Below are positions 11,702 through 19,778 of a DNA stretch of 43,829 bases, one piece after another. The first letter of the stretch is position 1. Every line of letters begins with the position of its first letter. Made by a program: the position numbers and the translations under genes. Source of the DNA: Leptospirales bacterium (GTDB taxonomy: Bacteria > Spirochaetota > Leptospiria > Leptospirales > Leptonemataceae). The DNA is taken from assembly GCA_016788865.1 (NCBI GenBank), contig JAEUSB010000058.1:1-43829 (forward strand), in the 5' to 3' direction. The notes below the pieces were generated by a model. The model saw nothing but the letters and a program-made list of their open reading frames with translations. It ran no database searches and was not told where the DNA came from.

Positions 11702-13726
11702 ATGCAGGCCCACGATTTCTTACTCGCTCTTACAATCGTCTTGTGCGTGGCCGCGATCACTACGGTCATCTTTCAACGTCTCAGGCAACCGGTCGTTCTC
11801 GGGTACATGCTTGCGGGGCTCGTGGTCGGGCCACATGTTCCGATCCCGCTCGTGGCAGACTCTGCAATTGTCCTGACTCTCTCAGAACTCGGCGTGATTT
11901 TGCTGATGTTCTCGCTTGGCATGGAGTTCAGCCTACGAAAGCTCCTGTCAGTTGGTCCCTCGGCAGGAATTACAGCAGTGGTTCAGTGCAGCGTGATGGT
12001 CTGGGTGGGATTCGCCGTTGGCCAGATGTTCGGCTGGACCACATTGGAAAGCGTCTTTATGGGTGCTATCATTGCAATCTCAAGCACCACGATCATTGCC
12101 AAGGCCTTCGATGAACAGAAGGTAAAGGGCCGACTCCGCGAGTTAGTCGTGGGAGTCCTCGTAGTAGAAGACATAATCGCGATTCTACTCATGGCGATCT
12201 TAACAGCCATAGCTTCCGGAGGAAACCTTGAGGCACGGACGCTGTTTATTTCAACGGCTCGTCTTCTGGGCTTCCTGGTCGCGCTGGTCGTTGTAGGACT
12301 TTTTATTATTCCTCGCGCGATTCGTTTTGTACTTCGTTTGAGACGGGATGAGACAACGCTCGTTGCCTCGATTGGAATTTGTTTTGGCGTTGCCCTATTG
12401 GCCCTGGAAATGGGATACTCGGTGGCGCTCGGAGCGTTTATTGCCGGCGTACTCGTTTCCGAGTCGGGTCATACGGAAAGAATAGAACATCTGATAGCCC
12501 CGGTGCGCGATATGTTTGCGGCTGTGTTTTTCGTTTCAGTCGGCATGTTGATCGATCCGGCTCTCGTACAGAAGTACTGGGTTGCAGTCGTTGTCTTTTC
12601 TCTCCTCGTAATTGCAGGTAAGTTCGTAAGTGTATTCATTGGTGCGTTTCTGACCGGGAACGGGACGCGCACATCAGTACAAACAGGTATGAGTCTCGCA
12701 CAGATTGGTGAGTTTTCATTCATAATCGCCGCTCTGGGCATCTCGCTGAAAGCTACGGGAGAATTCTTATACCCGATTGCTGTTGCCGTCTCGGCAATCA
12801 CAACATTGACGACTCCCTGGTTCATTCGGGCATCGGGTCCCGCAGCCAACTGGGTGGATAGAAAGCTGCCGGCTGCGCTTCAAACATTTGCTACTCTTTA
12901 TGCCAGTTGGATAGACGGCCTTAAGGTCCGGCAGGTTCAGAAGGCGGAGGCAAATATCCGTCTCGCCCGATGGCTCCTCATCGACGTAACGTTCCTGGTG
13001 GGCCTAATCATTGCTGGTACGCGGTATCTCGATCAAATCAACCGATTGATTGCGCCCTACTTTAATCTGCAGACCTCGACATTCATTGCCCCGATCACGA
13101 TTGCAATTGTGATTCTTCCGTTCTTGATCGGCATCTTTCGCGTGGGCAGATCCCTCGGCACATCACTTGCGGCGCAGGTATTCCCACCGAATGATGCCGG
13201 AAAATTGGATCTGGCCCATGCGCCGCGACGCGTCTTCGTCGTTGCCCTGCAACTTGTATTGCTACTCCTCGTCGGGCTACCTGTGGTTGCATTGATTCAA
13301 CCTTTCTTGCCAGGAATTCCTCTAATCGTGGTACTGCTCGGGCTTTTCCTCGCCCTGGCATTTGTCTTCTGGCGAAGGGCTGCAAATTTTCAGGGCCACG
13401 TACGGGCCGCTTCTGAAATGCTACTGGAGATACTTGCCAGGCAAGCTCAGAATGTGGGGCATCGCATTCCGGAGGCCGAATTTCTCCCGGGCCTTGGCCC
13501 ACCAACGCAAGTGATCCTTACAGTCGAAGCGGACGCAATCGGTAAGACATTGGCCAGCCTGAACCTGCGCGGATTGACCGGGGCAAGCGTCCTGGCGATT
13601 CATCGCGGGCAACAGGGTATGGTTGTAGATATCGCCCACGAGCCACTTCAGGCCGGGGACGTGCTCGCTATTGTGGGTGCAGAAGAATCCGTGCGCATGG
13701 CAAAGCGACTGCTCTCCGGGAATTGA
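11702..13726 (+). CDS. CPA2 family monovalent cation:proton antiporter with C-terminal TrkA-C domain (KefB-like)
   Basis: The 674-aa product exchanges K+ or Na+ for H+ across the inner membrane. The N-terminal 390 residues carry about 12 membrane segments with family signatures: LSELGVILLMFSLGMEF, ISSTTIIAKAF, VVEDIIAILLMAIL and SLAQIGEFSFIIAALG. Further hydrophobic segments occupy about 425-560. Residues about 595-674 match a TrkA-C (RCK_C) ligand-binding domain. No TrkA-N nucleotide-binding domain is seen, unlike classical KefB/KefC, so regulation by glutathione conjugates or NAD(H) is not indicated. The gene diverges from the cyclase gene across a 92-bp spacer. Confidence 0.9.
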   Translation: MQAHDFLLALTIVLCVAAITTVIFQRLRQPVVLGYMLAGLVVGPHVPIPLVADSAIVLTLSELGVILLMFSLGMEFSLRKLLSVGPSAGITAVVQCSVMVWVGFAVGQMFGWTTLESVFMGAIIAISSTTIIAKAFDEQKVKGRLRELVVGVLVVEDIIAILLMAILTAIASGGNLEARTLFISTARLLGFLVALVVVGLFIIPRAIRFVLRLRRDETTLVASIGICFGVALLALEMGYSVALGAFIAGVLVSESGHTERIEHLIAPVRDMFAAVFFVSVGMLIDPALVQKYWVAVVVFSLLVIAGKFVSVFIGAFLTGNGTRTSVQTGMSLAQIGEFSFIIAALGISLKATGEFLYPIAVAVSAITTLTTPWFIRASGPAANWVDRKLPAALQTFATLYASWIDGLKVRQVQKAEANIRLARWLLIDVTFLVGLIIAGTRYLDQINRLIAPYFNLQTSTFIAPITIAIVILPFLIGIFRVGRSLGTSLAAQVFPPNDAGKLDLAHAPRRVFVVALQLVLLLLVGLPVVALIQPFLPGIPLIVVLLGLFLALAFVFWRRAANFQGHVRAASEMLLEILARQAQNVGHRIPEAEFLPGLGPPTQVILTVEADAIGKTLASLNLRGLTGASVLAIHRGQQGMVVDIAHEPLQAGDVLAIVGAEESVRMAKRLLSGN

Positions 13727-13774
13727 TTTCTGTAAGAATTGACACGTTAATTGCAACCATGCCACCGTGCGACA

Positions 13775-14608
13775 ATGCTGAGAATTACGGAATTGGCCGC
13801 TCGATCCTTACTTCTGCTGGTGTTCGTCGCCTGCTCCGGCGCGGCCTCTCGCCCTGGCCTTAAGCCGCCAGAACCGGGACTCCACACGATTGAAATCGCC
13901 GGAGTGCCATGTGATATCGTTGTGCCCCAGAATCCGCGCGGAACGCTGTTGGTTCTGCCTGGCTGGAACTTCCCCCGCGAGAGCTGGAGAAAAAATTCCA
14001 GGCTGGAGAAGCTGGCAGCCGAAAACGGGCTAATCCTTGTTCTTCCGGAAATGCTCAAAACATTGTATGAGACAAGCTACTATCCCGAAACCCGAATGAA
14101 ATGGAATCCTGTACCGGGTGGCGAGTTCATCAAAACTAAGCTGATACCGGAACTTCAGACCCGTTATTCGCTCTTCAAGCCGGGCCAGTTCAACTTTCTC
14201 CTTGGTCTATCAACCGGAGGCCGCGGAGTAGCCATGCTGGCGCTTGAGAATCCCGGTCTCTTCACCGCAGGAGCCGCTTTTTCAGGCGACTTTGCCCAGG
14301 AAAAAATGAGTGGGGAAGCCATCACGATTGCGGTGTACGGCACGTACGCGCAATTTCCGGATCGGTGGAAAGGTCGAGACAATCCAAAGGCTCGGGTGGC
14401 CGAATGGAAGATGCCTTTGTACCTCTCACACGGACTTTCCGACACTGTCGTCCCGCCGGACCAAACGCAGTCGTTTGGTGATGCTTTGCGCGATGTGGCA
14501 CCCGGCCTTGTTGAGATGCATCTGAAGGCCGGCTACGGACACGATTATAAGTTCTGGGACGCAGAACTCACGCCGGCGATTGCTTTCTTCGCCAGGCACA
14601 TCAAATGA
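13775..14608 (+). CDS. Alpha/beta hydrolase (esterase-like) lipoprotein
   Basis: A 277-aa protein with a signal peptide ending in VFVAC (Cys20), probably a lipoprotein. The esterase/PHB-depolymerase-like fold shows a Ser-Asp-His triad: Ser146 in GLSTGG, Asp223 in HGLSDTVVP and His256 in GYGHDY. The oxyanion region is probably LVLPGWNF. Substrate unknown. Its stop overlaps the start of the Mla permease gene as ATGA, so it is translated together with a phospholipid transporter. An envelope lipid ester is therefore a reasonable inferred substrate, but this is not shown. A TTG start at 13751 would add eight residues; the ATG at 13775 gives a standard signal peptide. Confidence 0.82.
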   Translation: MLRITELAARSLLLLVFVACSGAASRPGLKPPEPGLHTIEIAGVPCDIVVPQNPRGTLLVLPGWNFPRESWRKNSRLEKLAAENGLILVLPEMLKTLYETSYYPETRMKWNPVPGGEFIKTKLIPELQTRYSLFKPGQFNFLLGLSTGGRGVAMLALENPGLFTAGAAFSGDFAQEKMSGEAITIAVYGTYAQFPDRWKGRDNPKARVAEWKMPLYLSHGLSDTVVPPDQTQSFGDALRDVAPGLVEMHLKAGYGHDYKFWDAELTPAIAFFARHIK

Positions 14609-15714
14609 GCGCCACTCGCTTTGAATTGCTCCCGGATGAGCTACGGGTCTTCCTGAACGGGGACGTTACAATGCAAACAACGGGTAAAATTTGGCCCGAA
14701 ATGGCCCGATTCGTGGCTCACAACAAATTGCGCGTCGTTGTGGACGCGGCCTCTGTTTCAAGGATGGATTCGACGGGAGTTGCACTCCTGGTTCATGTCC
14801 GCCAACACCAGCAATCAATTAACAAGGAATTCGCGGTTGTGGGTCTGCCTGAACCTTACGAAAAGCTGTATCATTTGTTTGATCAAGGAACGCTTGAGCA
14901 AACCTGGGAAGATGAGGAAATATACTGGCATCTGGATCAAATTGGCCGAGCCACACTGTCTGCATGGGAACGATTTCAGAGTCTTGTTACCTTTGCCGGG
15001 GAAATAACCGTCAACGTGGCGCAGAGTCTGCTTCGACCAATGGAAATTCGCTGGAAGGACTTTTTTAAAACCATTGAGCATGCCGGTGTCTATGCCATCC
15101 CAATTACCATGCTCATTGGTTTCCTTCTGGGTTTGATACTTGCGTTTCAATCCGCCATTCCCATGCGGCGTTTTGGTGCGGAGATTTTTGTCGCAAACCT
15201 CATTGGTCTTTCTGTGATTCGCGAGCTTGGTCCATTGATGACAGCCGTTGTTCTGGCAGGTCGTTCAGGATCAGCCTTTGCCGCGGAAATAGGTACTATG
15301 CGAATCAATGAGGAGATTGATGCCCTCACGACCATGGGATTCAATCCAATCAAGTTCCTTGTCGTCCCACGTCTCTTAGCCGTGGTCTGTCTTTCGCCTC
15401 TTCTGACTATGTTCTTTAACCTGGCCGGACTTGCCGGTGGGGCGGTCGTTATGCTATCGCTCGGGTTTCCGCTGGTAACGTATGTAAATCAGGTCCAGAG
15501 TACGGCAGACTACAGCGATTTGCTGGGAGGACTGTTCAAAGCGATTGTGTTTGGATGGCTGGTAGCCGCGATCGGATGCTATCGCGGACTTCAAACTCGC
15601 ACCGGAGCCAGCGCCGTGGGAGCATCCACGACAAGTGCTGTCGTGAGCGGTATCGTCCTAATTGCGGTGTTCGATGGAATCTTTTCAGTAATGTTCTTTT
15701 TTATGGGCTGGTGA
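14605..15714 (+). CDS. mlaE: MlaE-family phospholipid ABC permease with N-terminal STAS domain
   Basis: Mla/MCE transporters move phospholipids between the two membranes. Residues 1-105 are a STAS domain (VVVDAASVSRMDSTGVALLVHVR), equivalent to the separate MlaB subunit in E. coli. Residues about 115-369 are the MlaE permease: an amphipathic helix, then five or six membrane segments, with the characteristic FVANLIGLSVIRELGPLMTA and EIGTMRINEEIDALTTMG segments. MlaB and MlaE are thus fused in one 369-aa chain. The start overlaps the esterase stop by 4 bp (ATGA), and the ATPase gene follows after 1 bp. Confidence 0.93.
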   Translation: MSATRFELLPDELRVFLNGDVTMQTTGKIWPEMARFVAHNKLRVVVDAASVSRMDSTGVALLVHVRQHQQSINKEFAVVGLPEPYEKLYHLFDQGTLEQTWEDEEIYWHLDQIGRATLSAWERFQSLVTFAGEITVNVAQSLLRPMEIRWKDFFKTIEHAGVYAIPITMLIGFLLGLILAFQSAIPMRRFGAEIFVANLIGLSVIRELGPLMTAVVLAGRSGSAFAAEIGTMRINEEIDALTTMGFNPIKFLVVPRLLAVVCLSPLLTMFFNLAGLAGGAVVMLSLGFPLVTYVNQVQSTADYSDLLGGLFKAIVFGWLVAAIGCYRGLQTRTGASAVGASTTSAVVSGIVLIAVFDGIFSVMFFFMGW

Positions 15715-15715
15715 C

Positions 15716-16462
15716 ATGAGCGACGCCATTCAGGTTCAGGGATTGCACACCGGTTACGGCGAAACAATCATTCACAACGATGTTTCCTTTGAAGTGCGCC
15801 GGGGTGAAATTCTGTTTATCATCGGTGGTTCGGGGTGTGGTAAGAGCACGTTGCTCAAGCATATGGTCGGGCTAATCGAGCCGTTTTCCGGTAGCATCCT
15901 CTTTGATGGTGTGGATCTGGTTACGGCTCAGGGCGCGGAACGGCAGGCAATACTGAAGAAATTTGGAGTCATGTATCAAGCAGGTGCCCTCCTCGGCTCT
16001 TTAACCCTTCTTGAAAACACCCGTTTGCCCCTGGAAGAACATACCGACTTGCCGGAAGAGGCCTGCGATTTCATCGCGCTGATGAAGCTCAAATTGGTTG
16101 GTCTTCAAGGCTTCGATCAGCATTTCCCGTCCCGGATCAGCGGTGGAATGGTGAAGCGCGCGTCAATCGCGCGCGCAATGGCATTGGATCCTTCTATTCT
16201 CTTTCTTGATGAACCATCGGCAGGGCTGGATCCAGTTACGTCGTTTGAGTTGGACCGACTTATCTGGTTCCTTTCACGGAATCTGGGAATCACCTTCGTA
16301 ATTGTTTCGCATGAGCTATCAAGCATTGTCAAGATTGCTGACCGCGTCGTGATGCTGGACAAAGGCGCGAAAGGTGTCATAGCTGTTGGTGATCCTCGCG
16401 AGCTCGTTCGCACAGCCACCAACCCCAGAGTCGTTCAGTTTTTCACGCGCGGGGAAGCGTAA
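15716..16462 (+). CDS. mlaF: MlaF-family phospholipid ABC transporter ATPase
   Basis: A 248-aa ABC ATPase that powers the Mla permease from the cytoplasmic side. All motifs are present: Walker A GGSGCGKST, the Q-loop in FGVMYQAGALLGSLT, the signature SGGMVKRASIARA, Walker B ILFLDEPSAGLDP and the switch His in VSHEL. The FGVMYQ.GALLGSLT stretch and the SGGM rather than SGGQ signature are typical of MlaF. The start is 1 bp after the permease stop. Confidence 0.95.
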   Translation: MSDAIQVQGLHTGYGETIIHNDVSFEVRRGEILFIIGGSGCGKSTLLKHMVGLIEPFSGSILFDGVDLVTAQGAERQAILKKFGVMYQAGALLGSLTLLENTRLPLEEHTDLPEEACDFIALMKLKLVGLQGFDQHFPSRISGGMVKRASIARAMALDPSILFLDEPSAGLDPVTSFELDRLIWFLSRNLGITFVIVSHELSSIVKIADRVVMLDKGAKGVIAVGDPRELVRTATNPRVVQFFTRGEA

Positions 16463-16486
16463 GAAGACATAAGTCGTGCGATAAAA

Positions 16487-16510
16487 GCCTCAGCGGAGGC
16501 ATGATCATGC
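16487..16510 (+). promoter_or_regulatory. Hairpin plus 12-bp palindrome between mlaF and mlaD
   Basis: GCCTC (16487-16491) and GAGGC (16496-16500) form a tight tetraloop hairpin. Overlapping its end is the perfect palindrome GCATGATCATGC (16499-16510). No T-run follows. The 144-bp spacer is the longest inside the mla operon, so this could be an attenuating or stabilising structure or a protein-binding site. Confidence 0.3.
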
Positions 16511-16597
16511 TCGACAATACCACAAACTGTTTGATAGCTGTCGGCGAATCCAGAACTTACTACGATGCGAGCGTGGCGAGAGCTGCGTCCGCTCATC

Positions 16598-16605
16598 GGG
16601 GGAAG
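16598..16605 (+). promoter_or_regulatory. Ribosome-binding site deciding the mlaD start
   Basis: GGGGGAAG lies just before the ATG at 16607. The frame is open 14 codons further up to an ATG at 16565, but that one has no purine-rich sequence before it. Only the downstream start puts the membrane anchor close to the N-terminus as in MlaD proteins. Confidence 0.55.
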
Positions 16606-16606
16606 C

Positions 16607-17545
16607 ATGACACAGACCAGGGACCGCTACTATAAAATTGGCCTCTTCGTAATGATCGGTTTTGTATTGTTGGTAGGGGGATTACTACTCCTCGGAGCCG
16701 GTTCTTTTTTCAAACCCATCATCCATATGGAAACTTACTTCGACGAATCGGTGCAAGGCCTGGACATTGGATCTGCAGTGAAGCATCGCGGTGTGCAGAT
16801 TGGCACAGTCGAATCAATCAGCTTTGTCAGGAACGAATACAAAGACCTCTCGGAAGAAGATTACTATAGATATGGTAAGTACGTGCTCGTTCAGATCGCA
16901 CTGACCAACCCGCTTGGACTGAAAGGCAAAGACGATTCCATTTTACAGAAGATGATTTCAGATGGCCTGCGTGTTCGCCTGACTTCGCAAGGTCTTACCG
17001 GGACGGCGTACCTTGAAGTGGATTACATCACAATCGATCAAAACCCCATGCTACCGATTACATGGGTACCCAGGAACGTGTACCTGCCATCCGCGCCCAG
17101 TACCATCACGCGCATTTCCGCCAACGTAGAGAAGTTCTTTCGCCGGTTGGATGAAACAAATGTGGAAAACATTGCAGTGAATCTTGACAAGTTCCTCAGC
17201 ACATCCACTCGCGCAGTGGAAGATGCGCGCATTCCCGAACTTCGCTCGGAGGCCGTTTCGCTTATGTCAGAGGTGCGAGAAACGAATCGTTCGCTCAGGG
17301 AACTGGTAGCCAGACCGGAAACTAAATCCATGCCGGAAAATCTCAGTGCATCGCTTCAACACTTGAACAAGACAATGAGCCGGGTCGATCACCTGTTGAC
17401 GCGCAACCAGGGAGAACTTGAAGAAACCCTGGAAAACCTGCGAACGGCTTCCCGGGACATGAAGGAGCTTACCGGAACCGCCAAGCGTTATCCTTCGCTA
17501 ATCCTGTTTGGTAAGGCACCAGATCGCAGCAGCGTGAATCAATGA
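16607..17545 (+). CDS. mlaD: MlaD-family MCE phospholipid-binding protein
   Basis: A 312-aa periplasmic protein anchored by one N-terminal membrane helix (residues about 9-32). An MCE domain follows (about 35-150; VQGLDIGSAVKHRGVQIGTVESI, then LTSQGLTGTAYLEVDYI). The C-terminal half is helical and heptad-like, as in MCE proteins that form a hexameric channel or needle for lipid passage. It is longer than E. coli MlaD (183 aa) because of this tail. It is fourth in the esterase-mlaE-mlaF-mlaD-lipoprotein operon. Confidence 0.92.
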   Translation: MTQTRDRYYKIGLFVMIGFVLLVGGLLLLGAGSFFKPIIHMETYFDESVQGLDIGSAVKHRGVQIGTVESISFVRNEYKDLSEEDYYRYGKYVLVQIALTNPLGLKGKDDSILQKMISDGLRVRLTSQGLTGTAYLEVDYITIDQNPMLPITWVPRNVYLPSAPSTITRISANVEKFFRRLDETNVENIAVNLDKFLSTSTRAVEDARIPELRSEAVSLMSEVRETNRSLRELVARPETKSMPENLSASLQHLNKTMSRVDHLLTRNQGELEETLENLRTASRDMKELTGTAKRYPSLILFGKAPDRSSVNQ

Positions 17546-17585
17546 GATTATTTGGATTCTCAACCTCTCCAAAAGGGAATCACGC

Positions 17586-18230
17586 TTGATACGGATTGCT
17601 GCCACCCTTGTGTCCTTGATCCTTGCAGGTTGCATTTCAACCGAGCGAGACTCTCCGCAAAAGCATTTCTACATTTTAGAAACGACCCGCCCAAAAAGTG
17701 AGGCCGGGCCGACGCTCGACGCGGTATTGAAATTCAGGAAATTCAAGGTCTCTCCGCGATTCGATACACGAAACTTGATCTATCGCACAGGTGATGTAAC
17801 GTACGAAACCGACTTCTACAATGAATTCATTTCTGATCCAGGCTCGATGATTTCAGAGAGTACGCGCATGTGGATGACGGAAAGTGGGAATTTCAAGGCC
17901 GTGGTGGATGGATCATCTTCGCTTGCAGAAACCTTCGTACTCGAAGGAACAGTTCAGGAGATTTATGGGGACTTTCGCGGTCAACCTGCCGCTGTCATCA
18001 GCCTGCATGTCTTCTTGCTCGCAGCGGACGATTCAGAATACCGGATTGTGTTTCAAAAAGTGATTACAACTTCCCTGCCTCTGCAAGGTAAGAATTCTGA
18101 ATCACTGATTCGCGGATTTAACCAGACGCTGAGCAAGCAACTTACTGAGCTGGAGCACGAACTTGTCGGCGCAGCCAGAACGTATATATCGCAACGCAAA
18201 TCACTTCAAAACCCAGCGCCGAATGGCTAA
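17586..18230 (+). CDS. PqiC-like ABC transport auxiliary lipoprotein
   Basis: A 214-aa protein with a signal peptide and lipobox LAGC (Cys16). The sequence matches the ABC_trans_aux/PqiC type: an early HFYILETT strand, then KFRKFKVSPRFDTRNLIYR...YETDFYNEFISDPGSMI, the conserved beta region of this family. Such lipoproteins sit in the outer membrane and partner MCE transporters. The start is a TTG; AAAGGGA at 17572-17578 lies 7 nt before it and there is no early ATG. Its last 89 bp overlap the 3' end of the APC permease gene on the opposite strand. Operon position 41 bp after mlaD supports the role. Confidence 0.85.
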   Translation: MIRIAATLVSLILAGCISTERDSPQKHFYILETTRPKSEAGPTLDAVLKFRKFKVSPRFDTRNLIYRTGDVTYETDFYNEFISDPGSMISESTRMWMTESGNFKAVVDGSSSLAETFVLEGTVQEIYGDFRGQPAAVISLHVFLLAADDSEYRIVFQKVITTSLPLQGKNSESLIRGFNQTLSKQLTELEHELVGAARTYISQRKSLQNPAPNG

Positions 18231-19689
18231 TCCAAAGGTGATCAATCTGCATATTACGTTTGATGCTCATAACATTATACGTCACAACTGCAGCTGCAGC
18301 GCATAGCACCTGTATTCCGATCAAGCTGCCAAGGTTGTTAGTCTGTCTGTCTCTAAAGCGTAGCCACAGATAGAACATTGGAACCCCGGCCATGACGATG
18401 GAAAGCGCAAAGTTACCTTCGTGCGGACGACCAAGGTAGCTTGTTAGCACAATCAATGCGGAGAAGATGATGAAAAAGATTGGGAGCAATGGAAAGAGCG
18501 GTGACCGATAGCCGCGTTCCATCTCAGGATGGCGTTTGCGGTGCAGGATCAGACCAAACACAGTCAGGACCGGGAACAACGACAGCGAAAAGCCCATGTA
18601 CGTCTGGATGTCTTCATAAGTTCCGAGCAGGATGTACAGCAACGAAATGGCACACTGAACCACAATAGACTGAACCGGAACCCCGTTGCTTGAAACTTTG
18701 CTGGCAAAGCTAAAGAACAGGCCGTCGCGCGCCATTGCGTAGTAGACGCGGGGGCCAATCATGACGCAGGCGGACAATGTAGACAATAGCATGAAGCTGA
18801 AAGCCACGTGAAATACGCTGTTTACACCGGAACCAAAAAGGCGTGTGGCAGCCTGTGCTGCAGGATCGGGTTTGCCGGCCAGTTCACTTCCTGGAACGGC
18901 AAGATAGTACACATAGTTCATTACAAGGTAAATGAGCATTGTAAACAGAGTTCCTGCGACAAGTGAGCGCGGCAGGTTCTTAACTGGATCTTTGATCTCT
19001 TCAGCCAGATAGGAGGCTGCGTTCCATCCGCTGTACGCGAACATAACGAACAATAGCCCCACACCGAGCCCCTCTGGTTTCAGGGTTCCGGAAAAATGCT
19101 CAGCAATTGGCATGGAGAGGCTTGCATGCGCCATGATCAAGCCGCCGCCAGCAAACAACAGAATGACCAGAATCTTGGCTCCAGTGAGAAAATTCTGAAG
19201 CCGACTTCCCTGCTTCACACCGAGCGAGTGAAACACACCAAAAAGAATGACGAGTCCGCAGGCCAGGAGTTTGCGATTGGTCGCGTCGAGGAAAAATGCA
19301 CTGGCAGCTGAAACTGGATAGATGAGGCGTAAAAAATCACTTACATACACGCCCGAAAGGAGCGCTGCGGCTGCGGCGGGAGCTGCAAAACCAACGAGAA
19401 GCGAAATCCAACCTGTGAGAAAAGAGGGAAGTCCACCAAAGATATTCTTGAGATAGACGTATTCACCGCCGGCATGCGGGTAGATGGTTGAAAGCTCAGC
19501 GTAACACAAAGCACCGGCCAGTGCTATCAGCCCTCCCAGGAACCAGAGGGCAAGCACCATGAGCGGCGAACCCACCATCCCCTGGATGAACCCAGTGTTT
19601 CCGAAGATTCCGGACCCGATCATGTTTGCTACAACAATGATTGTGGCACTCCAGAAGCCGAGTTGTCTCTTCAATGCGTCTGATGTCAT
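18142..19689 (-). CDS. APC-superfamily amino acid permease
   Basis: A 515-aa integral membrane transporter with 12 or more hydrophobic segments. The first helix has the substrate-binding glycine motif (MIGSGIFGNTG). The segment YSGWNAASYLAEEIKDPVKNLPRSL is diagnostic of APC/LAT-type transporters. The substrate is probably an amino acid or polyamine and cannot be refined. The C-terminus has two extra hydrophobic segments (about 450-505), partly encoded in the overlap with the convergent PqiC-like gene. An 89-bp spacer separates its start from the unknown lipoprotein gene. Confidence 0.93.
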   Translation of the reverse strand: MTSDALKRQLGFWSATIIVVANMIGSGIFGNTGFIQGMVGSPLMVLALWFLGGLIALAGALCYAELSTIYPHAGGEYVYLKNIFGGLPSFLTGWISLLVGFAAPAAAAALLSGVYVSDFLRLIYPVSAASAFFLDATNRKLLACGLVILFGVFHSLGVKQGSRLQNFLTGAKILVILLFAGGGLIMAHASLSMPIAEHFSGTLKPEGLGVGLLFVMFAYSGWNAASYLAEEIKDPVKNLPRSLVAGTLFTMLIYLVMNYVYYLAVPGSELAGKPDPAAQAATRLFGSGVNSVFHVAFSFMLLSTLSACVMIGPRVYYAMARDGLFFSFASKVSSNGVPVQSIVVQCAISLLYILLGTYEDIQTYMGFSLSLFPVLTVFGLILHRKRHPEMERGYRSPLFPLLPIFFIIFSALIVLTSYLGRPHEGNFALSIVMAGVPMFYLWLRFRDRQTNNLGSLIGIQVLCAAAAVVTYNVMSIKRNMQIDHLWISHSALGFEVICVAIYTFWLRRQVRAPAQ

Positions 19690-19778
19690 GGCTTGTGAAA
19701 GGTAGAGGCAAACTTTTCATCGGCCAGCCCCCCGGCAAATTATAATTGACTTGAGGACCCTTTTTTTTCCTTAAACAA

